Shown: positions 11,872-23,574 of the stretch, one piece after another
Layout of the letters: each line of letters starts with the position of its first letter
Position numbering within the stretch: position 1 is the first letter of the stretch
NCBI GenBank assembly: GCA_024449915.1
Contig: JAMZAV010000030.1
Coordinates: forward strand, 434,001 to 498,000
Source of the DNA: Sweltsa coloradensis
Taxonomy: Eukaryota > Arthropoda > Insecta > Plecoptera > Chloroperlidae
Length of the DNA: 64,000 nucleotides
Reading direction: 5' to 3'
Notes under the pieces: model-generated
Told to the model about the DNA's origin: nothing
The model's database searches: none
The model's input: the letters and a program-made list of their open reading frames with translations, nothing else
Made by a program: the position numbers and the translations under genes

Positions 11872-13540
11872 CTAAGTTTGAACTCCATAGGTAACACTAT
11901 AAGAGACATGTTTTTTTAAATAGAGGCTAATCCTGTTTTTAAATAAGTTAAGGCTAATATCCAGTCTTTTAAGTCTTTCTGGCAAGTAATTAAATAGAGC
12001 CACCCCCGCAAAAGCTGGATCCCGACTCACCATGTGCAGCCTAGAGCTGGCCATGTGAAGGTTACTCTTCTGCCTTGTATTGTGACTACCTATGTATGTC
12101 ACTATTTTTTTTAAATAAATGCTTATTCACAAAAACAAACACAAGTACCTCATATATAGAGACCCGATTTTATGGTTTTATTTATTTGCAAATTTCGTTT
12201 TTAAAAATTGAAAATTAGGTGTTATGTGTTTTTAAAAAATCAAAAATTCGGTGTTATTATGGTTTTATTTTAAGGGTGTCAGTAATCACAAAAATTGGAT
12301 TTGACAATTTTTTTTTTTTTTATACTAGGTACTGGTACTACACAAGTTTGGAAATGTATTTTCAACAGGCCTAGGTACATTTTTAGAATGCCACCATTGT
12401 TGCTGAGCATCTTTGGAGTTTCTAATTATTCGACAGATAAACCACAACTGGGTGGTATCTACTAGGGATGTCATAGGGTAGTAAAATTAGGATCCTGTTC
12501 CTGACCTTCCAGGGATCGGGTTTCTTGAATCCTGAAAGCCTAAATTACGTCATTTTATAGTCGTACTCCCCCTCCCCCCGAGCGGTTGAAGGTCGTTCGG
12601 AAGCGTCTACAAGAAGATACCCGGCAGCGATAAGCTTATCTTCTACTGTTGTGAGACAAAACCTAGCGTTCGGCGGCCACCCATTCCGTCACGTCCTCTT
12701 CCGTGACGTCATCGCAACTTGTAAGTTGCTTGAACAATGACGCAAACACAGCAGTGTGATTTATATCGCATCTTCGTCTGACTCGGCAGCCCAGCCTTCC
12801 TCAATAGCGGCGGGTGGGTGGGAGGGGGAGGGGGGTCGCCGGCCGGCCAGCCTCTCTCGACGGGCCGGGCAGCCGGTAGTCTGCACCGGGCGAGGCGGCC
12901 GCTTGGTGGTCTATGGGGGGGTGGGCGCGAACAGCAGAACAGCCGGCGACAAAGGAATTCTTCTGATATCGCAAGCCGGCCAACTGTGAATTGACTTGAG
13001 ACGGGGGGAGCGTGATTTAACTCATTTTTTTTACAATTACAATGTATTTAAAGGACAGTATTGCCATTTATAGTGGTTATTTCGCGTTTCAATATAGATT
13101 TCGGTGTTATTGCTCAGTAAACGGCAAAGTAGGTGTTATTTCGCGATTCAATATACATATTTTTGGGTTCCTAACCACACATTTCGTCCACATTTTGCAA
13201 AAAAAATACGACATTTTAACAATTCGCGTAAAAAAATAACGCGAATTTCCCGGGTCTCTACTCATATATATAAAGACAATGGACATTAAAAATTCCCAGA
13301 TTAAAAAATAGCCCACGGCAAGAGGTTCTACTTGTCACCTTTGCAAGGATTTGCACCGCTTTTTTCTGATATAAAAAGATTCTTAGCAAGCCCGGAGAGG
13401 CACCCCAAAGCACAATACCATAATGGATTAATGATTGTACGTTAGCATAAAAGGCGATTTTACAGACATCATCGCTTACTTGGCGTCTAAGCATTTTTAG
13501 AGCAAAGCACACACACAGCTTGTAGATGGAGCGACTAGGG
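11872..13540 (-). pseudogene. LINE reverse transcriptase C-terminal remnant, split by a hAT element
   Basis: The upstream part (13540-13261) gives FALKMLRRQVSDDVCKIAFY and LIHYGIVLWGASPGLLRIFL, then YQKKAVQILAKVTSRTSCRG. The downstream part (12156-11875) gives NTRQKSNLHMASSRLHM and ALFNYLPERLKRL. Together they form the same C-terminal module as the LINE at 36 kb. A 1,104-bp hAT element separates them. An in-frame stop lies near 12090. Confidence 0.75.
12157..13260. mobile_element. hAT-type element inserted in a LINE remnant
   Basis: TIR TAGAGACCCG / CGGGTCTCTA. The 8-bp duplication CTCATATA lies at 12149-12156 and 13261-13268. The minus-strand reading frame of the LINE continues across the insertion (HCLYIYE at 13258-13280 resumes as IYEVLVFVFVNK at 12155 downward), which proves insertion into an older element. 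The interior carries a GC- and CpG-rich block (12560-12990) and one TGACGTCA. No transposase frame was found. Confidence 0.88.
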
Positions 13541-13574
13541 CTGGTTGTTACTCGATTGCTCGTCTGTTCCATAT

Positions 13575-14360
13575 TGTTTTCTCGGTGCCACCCGCAGGCT
13601 TCTATTCCCCATAATTGGATGGATCACAAAATCATGACAATAGATTTCCATTTACAAGTACTTTACAGTTATTTATAGAAAATTATTACTGTGCACGACT
13701 TTTTAAGTTGTTTAAATTTGAAGTGAATTGCTTGCTTGCTTCACAGTGGATAAATAGATTTAATTTACCAGTACTTACCAGCAGCTTTAACTCTGGTTTA
13801 AAAGTATTGAAAGATCTGCCCATGTGGATAGAATGGCTGACTCAATGTCATACAAATATATTATAATGTAATGTAATGCTTTCATTTCATCGTTGGCACT
13901 AGTTTAGTCACTGAACAAGTGAAGATATCAATTGTTAGCTCCTTTTTTGTAATCCATCCATGAACTTGTGAGTGATATGCACAATTTTTTGTGCTGAAAC
14001 TTATTTACATAAACAGCATCATCTGTGTGTACTGTGTAGGGCCTACACTGTACAGTGTCTTTAAAGATTTTAGTTTAGGTCTATCAATCTTGTACTAATG
14101 TTGAGACATCTACATTATATATTTATTTTACATTTTTAGCTTAGGGCCTTTGCAAAAATTAGAATCTCAGATCTTGGCGTAATGGGTAACTAATACTTAG
14201 TCATAACTTGTTCTTATCGTTGCACTAAAATAAGTGCGGCAAATGATTAATTAATTAATTATTAATTTATTATATATATCTTGACCCCATTTCCAACATT
14301 AAATTGGGTTTGGGGGAGTAGTATTGCACTACTTCATTTCTTGGGCTTAACATCTTCGTT
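13575..14360. other. No feature recognised
   Basis: AT-rich, with a TTAATTAATTAATTATTAAT low-complexity patch near 14250. Confidence 0.3.
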
Positions 14361-14364
14361 GATG

Positions 14365-14690
14365 GCTTGCCAGGCCTGACACAACCACGTCGTCAGCTTC
14401 TTCCTTACTCACCTCCTGCACTAGGTACCGGTCTCCCGGTTTTCCCACAGTCTTTCTGCTTCCACTTTGTTCCATGTTATTCCTCTTCTCTCAACACTGT
14501 CTTTCATCAGATCCATCCACTTGTCTCTTGGTCTGCCCACTTTATTCTTATACTATGCCTTTCTTGTTTTTCAAACTCTTCTTGGTATCCTAGCTGGGTC
14601 CATTCTTTTCATATGCCCAAACCAACATAGACGTTTTCACTCCAACCTTATTTGCACACTTTCAACACCTAGTCTTTCCCTTTACACTAC
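14365..14690 (-). pseudogene. LINE polymerase C-terminal fragment (GHMKRMDPARIPRR type)
   Basis: The minus-strand translation reads CWFGHMKRMDPARIPRRV, stop, then GRPRDKWMDLMKDSVERRGI, a tail often seen at the end of invertebrate endonuclease-reverse transcriptase ORFs. There are several stops and no upstream domains. It is distinct from the two other LINE remnants. Confidence 0.65.
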
Positions 14691-14986
14691 TAAACTTACT
14701 TCAGTACACGCAGGTCAATGTTAGAGGACTAGATGAGCAGTCCTTGTGGGCTTATATCATTAATTTTTAATTGTGAAAAATACCTTCTTGTCAAAATCTT
14801 GATTACCTTTTAGTTTACTATCATGATGGTCGTTGATGGTGCCATTGATTTAAGTCAATTAGCCCCTACAGAAAACTTAAAGCATTTTTGTTCCACAAAT
14901 AGGCATGCTAAGCGAAAAGAGGCCTGTACGTATTCCTTGCCGTCAGAGTATTTTATGGTTCCATGTCAAATCTGCACGAAGGTGTA

Positions 14987-15173
14987 CAGTAAACCCTCGT
15001 TAATTCAAACTCAGTTAACTCAAAGAAGTGTTGAAAGTGCTTACAGAAGCTTTGGGTATTGCCTAGGACTGATTGTTATATATTTTATTATTTATTTTAA
15101 TGAAATAAATTATTATAATTCAAACTGGGATTTTTTGGGGTCCCTTGGGCTTCGAATTAAAGGGAAACTACTG
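14987..15173. mobile_element. Pogo/Tigger-like MITE at a TA site
   Basis: CAGTAAACCCTCGTTAATTC at the left and the complement of CAGTAGTTTCCCTTTAATTC at the right, with TA on each side (14985-14986 and 15174-15175). CAGT termini followed by a CTCG-type word and TA target sites are usual for Tc1/mariner-pogo MITEs. 187 bp. Confidence 0.75.
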
Positions 15174-15175
15174 TA

Positions 15176-16015
15176 TTTCATTGCAAACATTGCTTATTAG
15201 AATAGGCATACAGTTTTGATTTATACAAGTAAAACGTTTAATTACCCTACAAGATTGCTGTTTATGTCAATAGTTTTAAATCTCTCACATAAATCCGAGG
15301 TGGTGGCATTGTAATCCAAAGTTACCATGGTCAATTGCATATCACAATCTGGCTTTCAAATGAAACCATTTTCAAGTTACTGTAATCCTGGATTCACTGA
15401 CACCGTGATTTGCAAGTGGCTCTGGTTGTATGCACTGTTCTCTAAGGCAGCTCTCTTGATTATGTATCATGTACCACTGACATACTTGCAATTAACAATA
15501 GGTCTGTTCAATATGGCTACAACAATAAACTCAATCTAGGTACCGGTAGTGCCTAACCTATTAGAAGGCCCTATATTATGATAGTTATGTAAACTGCTTG
15601 AAACAGGTTTCGTTTTTGGCAAACCCGATTATAAAAAGTGGTACACGGGGAAGAGGCGAGTCGAGTAGCTATTATTTGTCAACCAACATCTACATGATAC
15701 GTATTGTGTGGGGTTTGTCAATGTTTAATAGTTTTGACTTATACCTAGCAGAATAACAAAAAATACTATTCACTGGTACCCAGAGTATACTGATATGCAG
15801 TTGTTGCTTTGCAATTGTTGGTAGTATTAATAAGTAGGGTAACATCTTTACCAATGAATAATAATTTTGAAAGAGTTAACCAAATCAAATATAAAGAGAT
15901 CAAATCAACTGTATTTTTAAACATTGCTGACATAATTATAGTAAGTAATCATGATTGTCACTACAAATTAGTAAAAAGGTCAATTTACAAAATATGCTTG
16001 CTTTTGCACCTGAAT
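15176..16015. other. No feature recognised
   Basis: Only short chance frames. No splice pairs or repeats matched elsewhere in the window. Confidence 0.3.
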
Positions 16016-16017
16016 GC

Positions 16018-16086
16018 TTGTTGGGCTTATGGGCTTATCCCTCTTTTCAATGCAGAAGGTCCCAGGTTCAAATCCTGGTTCCAGTA
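16018..16086 (+). repeat. tRNA-derived SINE-like fragment
   Basis: GGTCCCAGGTTCAAATCCTGG (core at 16059-16079) is a good T arm with B box. The 5' half does not fold as a tRNA. Confidence 0.5.
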
Positions 16087-16532
16087 ATTTTTTTGTATCT
16101 TTCTTCGACTTTTGTACGTATAATATTTAGATAGGCCTACATAAGGAAGTTATAATTCGTAGGCCTACGTGACTTTGGAGTCAACAATAAAGTACAATCA
16201 TACAAAATCTTTTACAGTAATAATGTCCACACTGAAAAACAGTGCCTTGTATCTGAGTGGGTCGACTCTCCAGCATCTGTCAAAGGTTATTTCCCTGTTT
16301 TGTTTTGCCAAAAACAAACCTATTTCAAGAAGGAGATTACCTATGCATTCTTTCAAAGCAGTGTTTGGCAAAAAATAAATAAACTTCAATATACTGGTGG
16401 TTCTGATAATGAATTCAGCACAGAACATAGTTCATTGTTCTTTTTAGTATGTGCTGTGAGAAATAGAAACAGTCCTTACTGCTGGTCCCAGACATAACAT
16501 TATGGCATAGTTGGCCAAATGTGGGCATTTCA

Positions 16533-16909
16533 GAAGAAGATAAGACATGAATGACTTATAGTTTAAATTGATTATGAAGTAGATTTTTGAATTTGTATAT
16601 TAGGCCTAATATAGGCCCTACTGTCACAGTATTGGGTTGGTGTACATATCACTCAGTAATAAATAGAGTTGAGCCCTCTTTTACTCTCCTCTTTGCAAAA
16701 TTATTAATACATCACAGTAATGTTAATTGTTAATATACAATTCAAGAAATCTTGTTCTCTTTACTCAAAACAATATTGTTTTACATAGCAAAAATCAATC
16801 CCTGCTAAGTTTATAAAACTAACATGGAAGTTACCTTGATAATACTTGGGGTTTACCCTACTTCACTCTACCTGAAGTCACTTGAAGTGGGTAAAGTTTT
16901 TAATTGCCA
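16533..16909. repeat. Copy 2 of the dispersed 380-bp repeat
   Basis: See 1-390. This copy lacks the exon-like segment; it stops after AAGTGGGTAAAGTTTTTAAT. Confidence 0.75.
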
Positions 16910-17418
16910 ACATAGATTCAGAAATAATTAGATGGAGACATCTTTGAAAACTGCAAATTGATCAATTGGTAAACTTTTGATATCAAATGTTGCCAAATAT
17001 TGTACACATTGCTTACAAACAACATTGCTTTAAAGAATGCACTCTACTGTACAGTGTTGTATTCCTTCCTATGCAACAATTCAATAAATTCAATCCACCT
17101 GTAAGACATATTGTTGTAGCCATCAACCAAATTATGGAGTACCTAGTTTGCTTTATACCGGTAACTTATAAATGTCCTACTAAAAATGAACAGACCTATT
17201 GTTATGGCTGACAGTTGTGAGAACTCATACATTGTGACCCAGAAGAACCAGGCTTCTTAGGGTGGTAGACCCCTGCGGTTACAGTTTTTTGTGATATCTC
17301 GAGAATGGAGCAAAATATCTAAAAACTGATTGCAACAGTAATGTGGTTTTGTTATAACTAACGCAAGAAAAAATATTCAATAGTAATTTTCGGTACGGTT
17401 TGTATTTCAATATAGGTA
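16910..17418. other. No feature recognised
   Basis: AT-rich spacer between the 380-bp repeat and HINE copy A. Confidence 0.3.
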
Positions 17419-18186
17419 ATTGGATGAGCGTAGCGACGGCTTCAATTTCACTGACCCCCCAAAAAATTTAACTCGCGTGTTTTTTTTTTGTTTGTTTGTT
17501 TTTTTTGTTTGTATTTTTGTCTGTTTGTTCGCTCTCTACCGGGCAAACGGCATATATGCGATCTTGATGAAAATTTGACAGGACCTTCGAAATCTCTGAA
17601 CTTAGACTTGCCACGTTTTTGGATACAATCGAAGAAATATTTCTCATGAATATCATACTTTTATGATTTTTTCCGATTTTTTGTGCGATATTTTCGTGCC
17701 ATTTGGGCCAATTCTGACCAAACGGGTGGGGCTACAACGTTCATATTATACATGGGCATTAAGGTTATGGTGATGTAGTACATTTTGAAAGAAAAAGTTG
17801 AAAAAGTTAGCCAGAATCTATAGAAATAAAGCTTTTAATATAAGTTTTTTGATTTTTTGTGCGATATTTTCGTGTCATTTGGGTCAATTCTGACCAAACG
17901 GGTGGGGCTACAACGTTCATATTATACATGGACATTAAGGTTATGGTGATGTAGTACCTTTTGAAAGAAAAAGTTAGCCAGAATCCATAGAAATAAAGCT
18001 TTTAATATAAGTTTTTTACAGTAAATAATACCAATTGACAAGAAACAATAGAAACTTGACAACAATCACCTACAATGCGTAGGCAACAAAACAAAGCACT
18101 TGCAAAAGTAAAGATATCCCACGCAAACTAAAAACTTTAAAAAGCTCATCCATCAACGCGGCGGGACTTTAGCGTTTTCCTAGTTA
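17419..18186 (-). mobile_element. HINE-like family 1, copy A
   Basis: The right end is the complement of TAACTAGGAAAACGCTAAAG, the left end starts ATTGGATGAGCG. Its interior shares long blocks with 41034-41645 (ATGGATTCTGGCTAAC, CCACCCGTTTGGTCAGAATT, CTAAGTTCAGAGATTTCGAA). A block of about 170 bp is tandemly duplicated (17678-17847 and 17848-18013). Confidence 0.75.
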
Positions 18187-19685
18187 ATTTAATATTACAT
18201 TAAAAACTTACTTACCATAACATTATTATCTTTTTTCACGCAGGCTATAGTTCACACAAAACCACATAACATAATGTTGGCAGGGATCTGCCACCTTAAA
18301 ACCAAGAGCAATAATTGAGCTCATTGGCAACCCTCAAACTCTTCTGTGCTTGCTTGACTTGGGGGGGAGGGGGGGTGGGGGTTGGAGGCAGATACCAGGC
18401 TTTAATAATTTAATTTTTAACTTTGATTAGCCCCAAGCTAAGAGATTTCTCATCAGCTCTGCTTTCACAACAGCAAAAATAACTTGAAAAAATTATATAT
18501 TCTTTTGACCTTGTGTGTTTGTTCGAGGGGTCCATACAATAATGTTAGGTCATGTTAAAAAAATAGAATTGTGTTTTCTATAAATCAAAAAAGAAAAAAA
18601 TCACATCACATTCCCCATGCTTACGCCATATCATCACCATTCAATTTGGTGAATGATAATAATTTTATACTTCACTCACTAGGAAGACTAAAAAGGTAGC
18701 CTACTGAAAATCAGTTATGAGACTGAGAGGGTAGACTCTAAATATGAATGTATTTATTTATTCTTGTTGGACTTGCCTATTTAGCTTCAGAACCTTTGTG
18801 AAAACCATTAAGTGCATTTAATTAAATTTAAATCTTGGTCAAGTTTTGTTAGCTTTTGAACCCAATCTCAGTCTTGTTTACATTGCTCCATTATGAAATG
18901 CATGATGGGTAAATCAAATTTGACAATTAAATGTCTCCCACTGAACATTAGTTATGTGACTTGCTAGTGGGTAGACTTTTTTAATTTTTTTAAATGCAAT
19001 CCTAGTTAATTTACAGATCAGTTTTTACAATTGAATGGGAGTCATGAAATAAATTAATGCAATTTCCAAATCATTGAGGAAGGGCATTGTTTAATTTGCA
19101 AGCACAGAAGTACTTGAGGGTTTCCAATACTTCATAAAACTAGGAGCAATGAGGTGACCTGGTGTAATTTGTTCTCATGGCTGCATCGGCCTGCACATAG
19201 TGGTGTTGGCTATTCTCACTCTTTTTGCTGCTTTTGCTACACTCAAACAGTGTGTTATCCCCATTGCACCGATGGGGCTGATATGGAATGTCACGAGAGG
19301 TTGCTATTTTCTGAGTATCTTGGTTGCGATTGAACCTTCGTACGTTCAATCACAACTAAATGTTTGAGAAGTGACCTCTTCGAATTTCATCATCAGCCCT
19401 GTCTCTGCATTGGGGAGAACACTCTGTTTAAGTGAAAAGTTTCGACGTGGGGGATGGTAGCTTTGAAGTGCAAAAAAGACTTAGGTAGTATAAAAAGCGG
19501 TTTTTTGGCCTAGTTTTTGTATTTTTTGTGCATTTTTTGCTTGTTTTTCATATAATATTTGTATTATTTATATTTTATTTAATAATATTGTTTGTTTATA
19601 ATAAATTTTATTTTTTCAATGCAATTGTTTTATTTACTAGTTAGTATTTATTATAATATATTATTATTAATATTGGAACAATTGG
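18187..19685. other. No gene seen; G-tract at 18361-18385
   Basis: Contains GGGGGGGAGGGGGGGTGGGG-type sequence at 18361-18385 and otherwise AT-rich sequence with chance frames. Confidence 0.3.
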
Positions 19686-19694
19686 AAAATAGAC

Positions 19695-19840
19695 TAAGTC
19701 CATTAAGTAGGTCAACCAATAGTTGGCCTTGAAAAAAATGGCTAAGTCCATAAACTAGGTCAACTACTAACCTTGCAAGGTTAGCAGCTGACCTAGTAAA
19801 TGGCCTTGGAAAAAATGGCTAAGTCCACTAATTGGGTCAT
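19695..19840. repeat. Degenerate tandem repeat
   Basis: GGCCTTG(A/G)AAAAAATGGCTAAGTCCA occurs at about 19724 and 19802, with intervening GTCAACTACTAACCTTGCAA and a partial unit before. Confidence 0.55.
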
Positions 19841-19934
19841 AAAGGGGTTAAGGATTATTGGAAGGCTGTTGGTCATGATCTTTTGCTATGTCACTTGCCA
19901 GTCATTTAAATGTTTCCCTTCAATGGACCAGTCG

Positions 19935-19990
19935 AAATGAAAAGTGTGGAGCTCAACACCCAAAAATGTTGAGCTCCACACTTTTCATTT
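19935..19990. repeat. Hairpin with 24-bp perfect arms
   Basis: 19935-19958 is the exact complement of 19967-19990, with an 8-base loop CCCAAAAA. The arm core is AGTGTGGAGCTCAACA. The pairing is too perfect for a typical animal miRNA precursor, but the size fits. Confidence 0.7.
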
Positions 19991-19999
19991 GAAGGAGGC

Positions 20000-20730
20000 C
20001 ATCGAAAGGAATCATTTAAATGACCGGTGCAGACATAGCAGACATGGCCAACATAATTCCTGCAACAATGGTAGCAAAACACATGCATGGCATTAGCTGT
20101 AGATACAGTGAAATAAATACAAATAGTATGAGTTAATAAGCTTATATTGAAGAGTACTAGTACATGGAAATAGGCTATGTCCAATGGCCTTGAAAACAGA
20201 AAGTGGTAAGGGTTAGCATTTTAGATGTTTTCGAACCCGACTGTTGAAGTGCAGAGGTTGTTGCAATGCATGTGAAGAGATGGTGAAGTGGTGTAGGTTC
20301 AGTAGAGTAGAACTTTGCAGTGCTGGTCGAGGGAGACACGAGATGCAGAGCATTCGAGTAGACATCCCACAAAGAGAAGTTGCAGCCAAGTAGTGTTTGG
20401 TTGAGCCCAGTCATCTTGTGCTACGAGTTGCAACCATTCCTGATCACCTAAAATGCAAGAAACATACAATCAGTAAGCTATCGTGCTTATGAAAATGCTG
20501 ATGAACTTTTGAATATATTGAAGAGGGCATTAGTAGTCGCACCGCGTTCTAAATGACTGGACAACGGGCATTTAGGTCAAACGATTTTTGGGTAAATTTT
20601 TACAGTATTTTTAGTTGTGTAATGCAGAGATGAAGCTAGATCACTGGGGCTAGAGTAATTTAAAGATGCCAGCCATTAAAAGAAAGATTCGGTCAAAATG
20701 ACCGCATGCGACTACCCCAAGTTAATGCAC
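20000..20730. other. No confirmed gene; weak exon-like stretch on the minus strand
   Basis: 20175-20445 is open on the minus strand (79 residues, MTGLNQTLLGCNFSLWDVYS first) and preceded by CTTGCATTTTAG, a fair acceptor at about 20447. No homology is recognised. Confidence 0.25.
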
Positions 20731-20736
20731 TAACAA

Positions 20737-21172
20737 AAGGGATGCACATAGATCCTTTTTTTATCATAGATTATCGAAATGGTAATATCATTATCGAATC
20801 GATATTATTGATATTAATAATAATAAAAAAATTCAAGACCGTTTTGACATAGATGGAATTTAAAATGTAGTAAATTGAAATTGAAAACAATACTATCTCA
20901 TGCTACTCGCAGCCTCGTCCGGTCTGTGTTATAATTCATTTTAAATCCCGCCGTCGGCTTAGTTCCCTTCCAAACATAAATAAGATCTGGAGTAGTCACC
21001 TTTGTGACATATCTCTGTCTGCCCAAGCAGGAAATAAGAATTAAGTGTTTCGGGCCATTCAACGAATTATTGATATTTCGATAATCGATAATAACTTTTG
21101 ATTATCGATTATCGAAATGTTAATCCAATATTGATTATCGATCGATAATATTGATTATCGTGTGCATTCCTA
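20737..21172. mobile_element. hAT-like MITE, AAGGGATGCACA ends, left of an inverted pair
   Basis: Ends are AAGGGATGCACA / TGTGCATTCCTA. Subterminal ATCGATAAT words form local palindromes. The interior (20850-21070) is the reverse complement of the neighbour at 21182-21566. A target duplication is not clear. Confidence 0.6.
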
Positions 21173-21181
21173 ATTATAATA

Positions 21182-21566
21182 AGGGATGCACATGATGATA
21201 AATGTTATCGATCAATAATCAATATTGAATCAAATCTTGAGAATCAATAATCAATTCATTATTAATAATTGAAATATCAATAAATGGTTGAAAAGGGCGC
21301 ACGTAATTTGTATTTCCAGCTTGGACAGACAGAGATAGGTCACAAAGTGTCATACCCTAGATTTATGTTTCGGAGCAAACTTAACCGATAATGGGAGGCC
21401 AAAACGAAGACAACACAGACAGGACGAGGCAGCGAGTGGCACGAGATTGTATTGTTTTGAATTTTATCTACCACATTTGAGATTCCATCTATAGCAGAAC
21501 GGGCTTGAATTTTTTGTTAGTTGCATCGATAATCGATAATGTAAAAAGTATCGATGTGCATCCCTA
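21182..21566. mobile_element. hAT-like MITE, right of an inverted pair
   Basis: Ends AGGGATGCACA / TGTGCATCCCT, with probable 8-bp flanks TTATAATA and ATATAATA (7/8). It is the same family as 20737-21172 but in opposite orientation, so the two form a head-to-head pair about 10 bases apart. Confidence 0.65.
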
Positions 21567-21569
21567 ATA

Positions 21570-23500
21570 TAATACCATCCTTGTGAAAGAATCAAGTAAA
21601 TACATACAGGACATTTTATTCTATTTAATTACCTTTATTGTATCAACAAATCATGGCCTAAATAAAGATGTTGCACACAACATTGCATTTATTTCCTTCT
21701 TTTACATTTGTTTCCATAAGGAATTGCAATTTGAGGTTTGTAATAGCATGTTTAACAAGCGGTTACCTTATCAATAGTTTAACAAACCATTGAACCTAGT
21801 TTACGATTGGCGTCAACGTGAACACCAACCTGAAAATTGGGTCATGTTGAACATTGCAGTAGACAGTTGACGTATTTCCGCAATCGCAACCTTCAATGTT
21901 TTAATGACGTTCATGTTGACCCCAATCATACTATGCTAAGAGATTACTTTCTGTAAACCCATGGTACTAAAGCTGGCCTAGGCCTACCCTAATTTCTAAG
22001 AACTTGCTATTTGTAAGAATTTGTATTAGAGATGACTGACTACATAAATCCAGAGAACTAAAGAGTTTCAACAATGATGCACTTTGGGGGAAGCTCTTTG
22101 CTAAACCCACGGCTAGTGGAGATCGGAGGACCTTGTGTGGTAGTTTAATGTAGTTTCTAAAACGTTTTTAGACTATGGTGGCCTATTCTACTTAAGACGC
22201 ATACATGTAGGTTAATGAATATAATACTCATTGAACTCTTTTTTTCTTACGAATTTGTAATTTCAAGACACGCCTCTCCGCTACACGCCGTAATAATTAA
22301 TTAAAAATTAAAATTAAATAAAATGTTGTATAATTTGTTAACAAAGAAACAGTTGCGACAACTCTGCTGATTGCAAGTAACACATAACTAATTTGTGTGG
22401 AACTGTCCTCGTCATAAGTTTCACTTTCAGACTTTTTAACTTTTTTTGAGAATCATAAATCACAAGTTCTTAATAATCTGTGTACCATTGGCCTTTCTAA
22501 TCATCCAAAAACTTTCTCAACACATTAAAATGATGTAATGTACAACAAAATATGAAATTGCCCTTTACAAACAGTTGCAAAAATTGATTTGCCAATATTA
22601 CTTACAAAGACAGCAACTATGGTTGTTGGTTCAAGAATGAAGTAAAGAAATCAAACTTGTCTGGTTTTGAGTCTGCAGAGCGACAGAACTGGCTAAATTA
22701 ATACAAAACTAACGTTGCATATGAAAATCAAAATGAACCAATTGCTCGGTATGTTGTGTATATACTATTACGTTGGATGTGTCTGAATTACGGTCCACGT
22801 CCAACTCAATGTTAGTGTGCTATACTAGCCTACAGTAGAGCTACCCAAAGGCCGGGCAAAATCAACACTACCCAAAGTCCTAAAGTTGGGTTAGGTGTGC
22901 ATTCGAGAGTCCTTTGCAAAGTATTAGTGTAATAAAAACTATTTGAACATCCAGTAAAAACGATTAAATGTGATAAGAACAAACTCATTCGTTTGCTGTT
23001 TCCCCCATTGTCGCTGACTACCATTTTGAACCAGACCTCGAACGAGTGCTCACTTTCAATTGCTTGATTCATTTTGTAACTTGGACCAAGAATGGACCTA
23101 GACTTTTTTTCAGACAGTACTTCATAGGCAGAGAATTACTAGTAGATTCTACTTTGTCAGACATAGACTTGAATTTGGACCTAGACCTGGAATATTATTC
23201 AGACACACCCTTAGTGAATGTGTAGCTGTTGTAGCAAAGGGTTTTAACTTAATATTGTGAACGACACTCAACGTGCAGTTGTTAATCCAATATAAGCTTA
23301 TATGGGCCCTAAAATACTCAACCAAAACAAAAAGAGATAACAATTTTGTAAATACCCCAAACTTTGACTGTGGAATAAACAACAAACCCCTTTCTACTCT
23401 TCCCCCCCCCCCCTCTCTGCTATTATAATCAAACCCTTGCTTGCTCTAACTCTGAAATGTTTTAAATTTTGTGTTAAATGCTATGTTGTACGTACTTGCC
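21570..23500. other. No feature recognised
   Basis: AT-rich sequence with chance frames. A C-run lies at 23402-23413. Confidence 0.3.
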
Positions 23501-23504
23501 GTCC

Positions 23505-23572
23505 AAGGTGGCGTATTCGATTAGGGCATAGGTCCATAGGGACGTGGGTTCAAGTCCCGCATAAGGCATGGG
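23505..23572 (+). repeat. tRNA-derived SINE-like fragment (GTCYCGCAYAAGGCAT family)
   Basis: ACGTGGGTTCAAGTCCCGCA then TAAGGCATG and a TATCA tail; an A-box-like GGTGGCGTATTCGATTAGGG precedes it. Confidence 0.55.
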
Positions 23573-23574
23573 TT

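Noticed and set aside
12756..12989. GC-rich frames of 60-77 residues
   Set aside because: They lie inside the hAT element's CpG-rich cargo; both strands are open, so composition explains them.
14823..15200. 125-residue plus frame
   Set aside because: Its 3' half lies in a pogo-like MITE and the rest has no recognisable content.
16018..16086. Intact tRNA gene
   Set aside because: Only the T arm fits; acceptor stem and anticodon arm do not fold.
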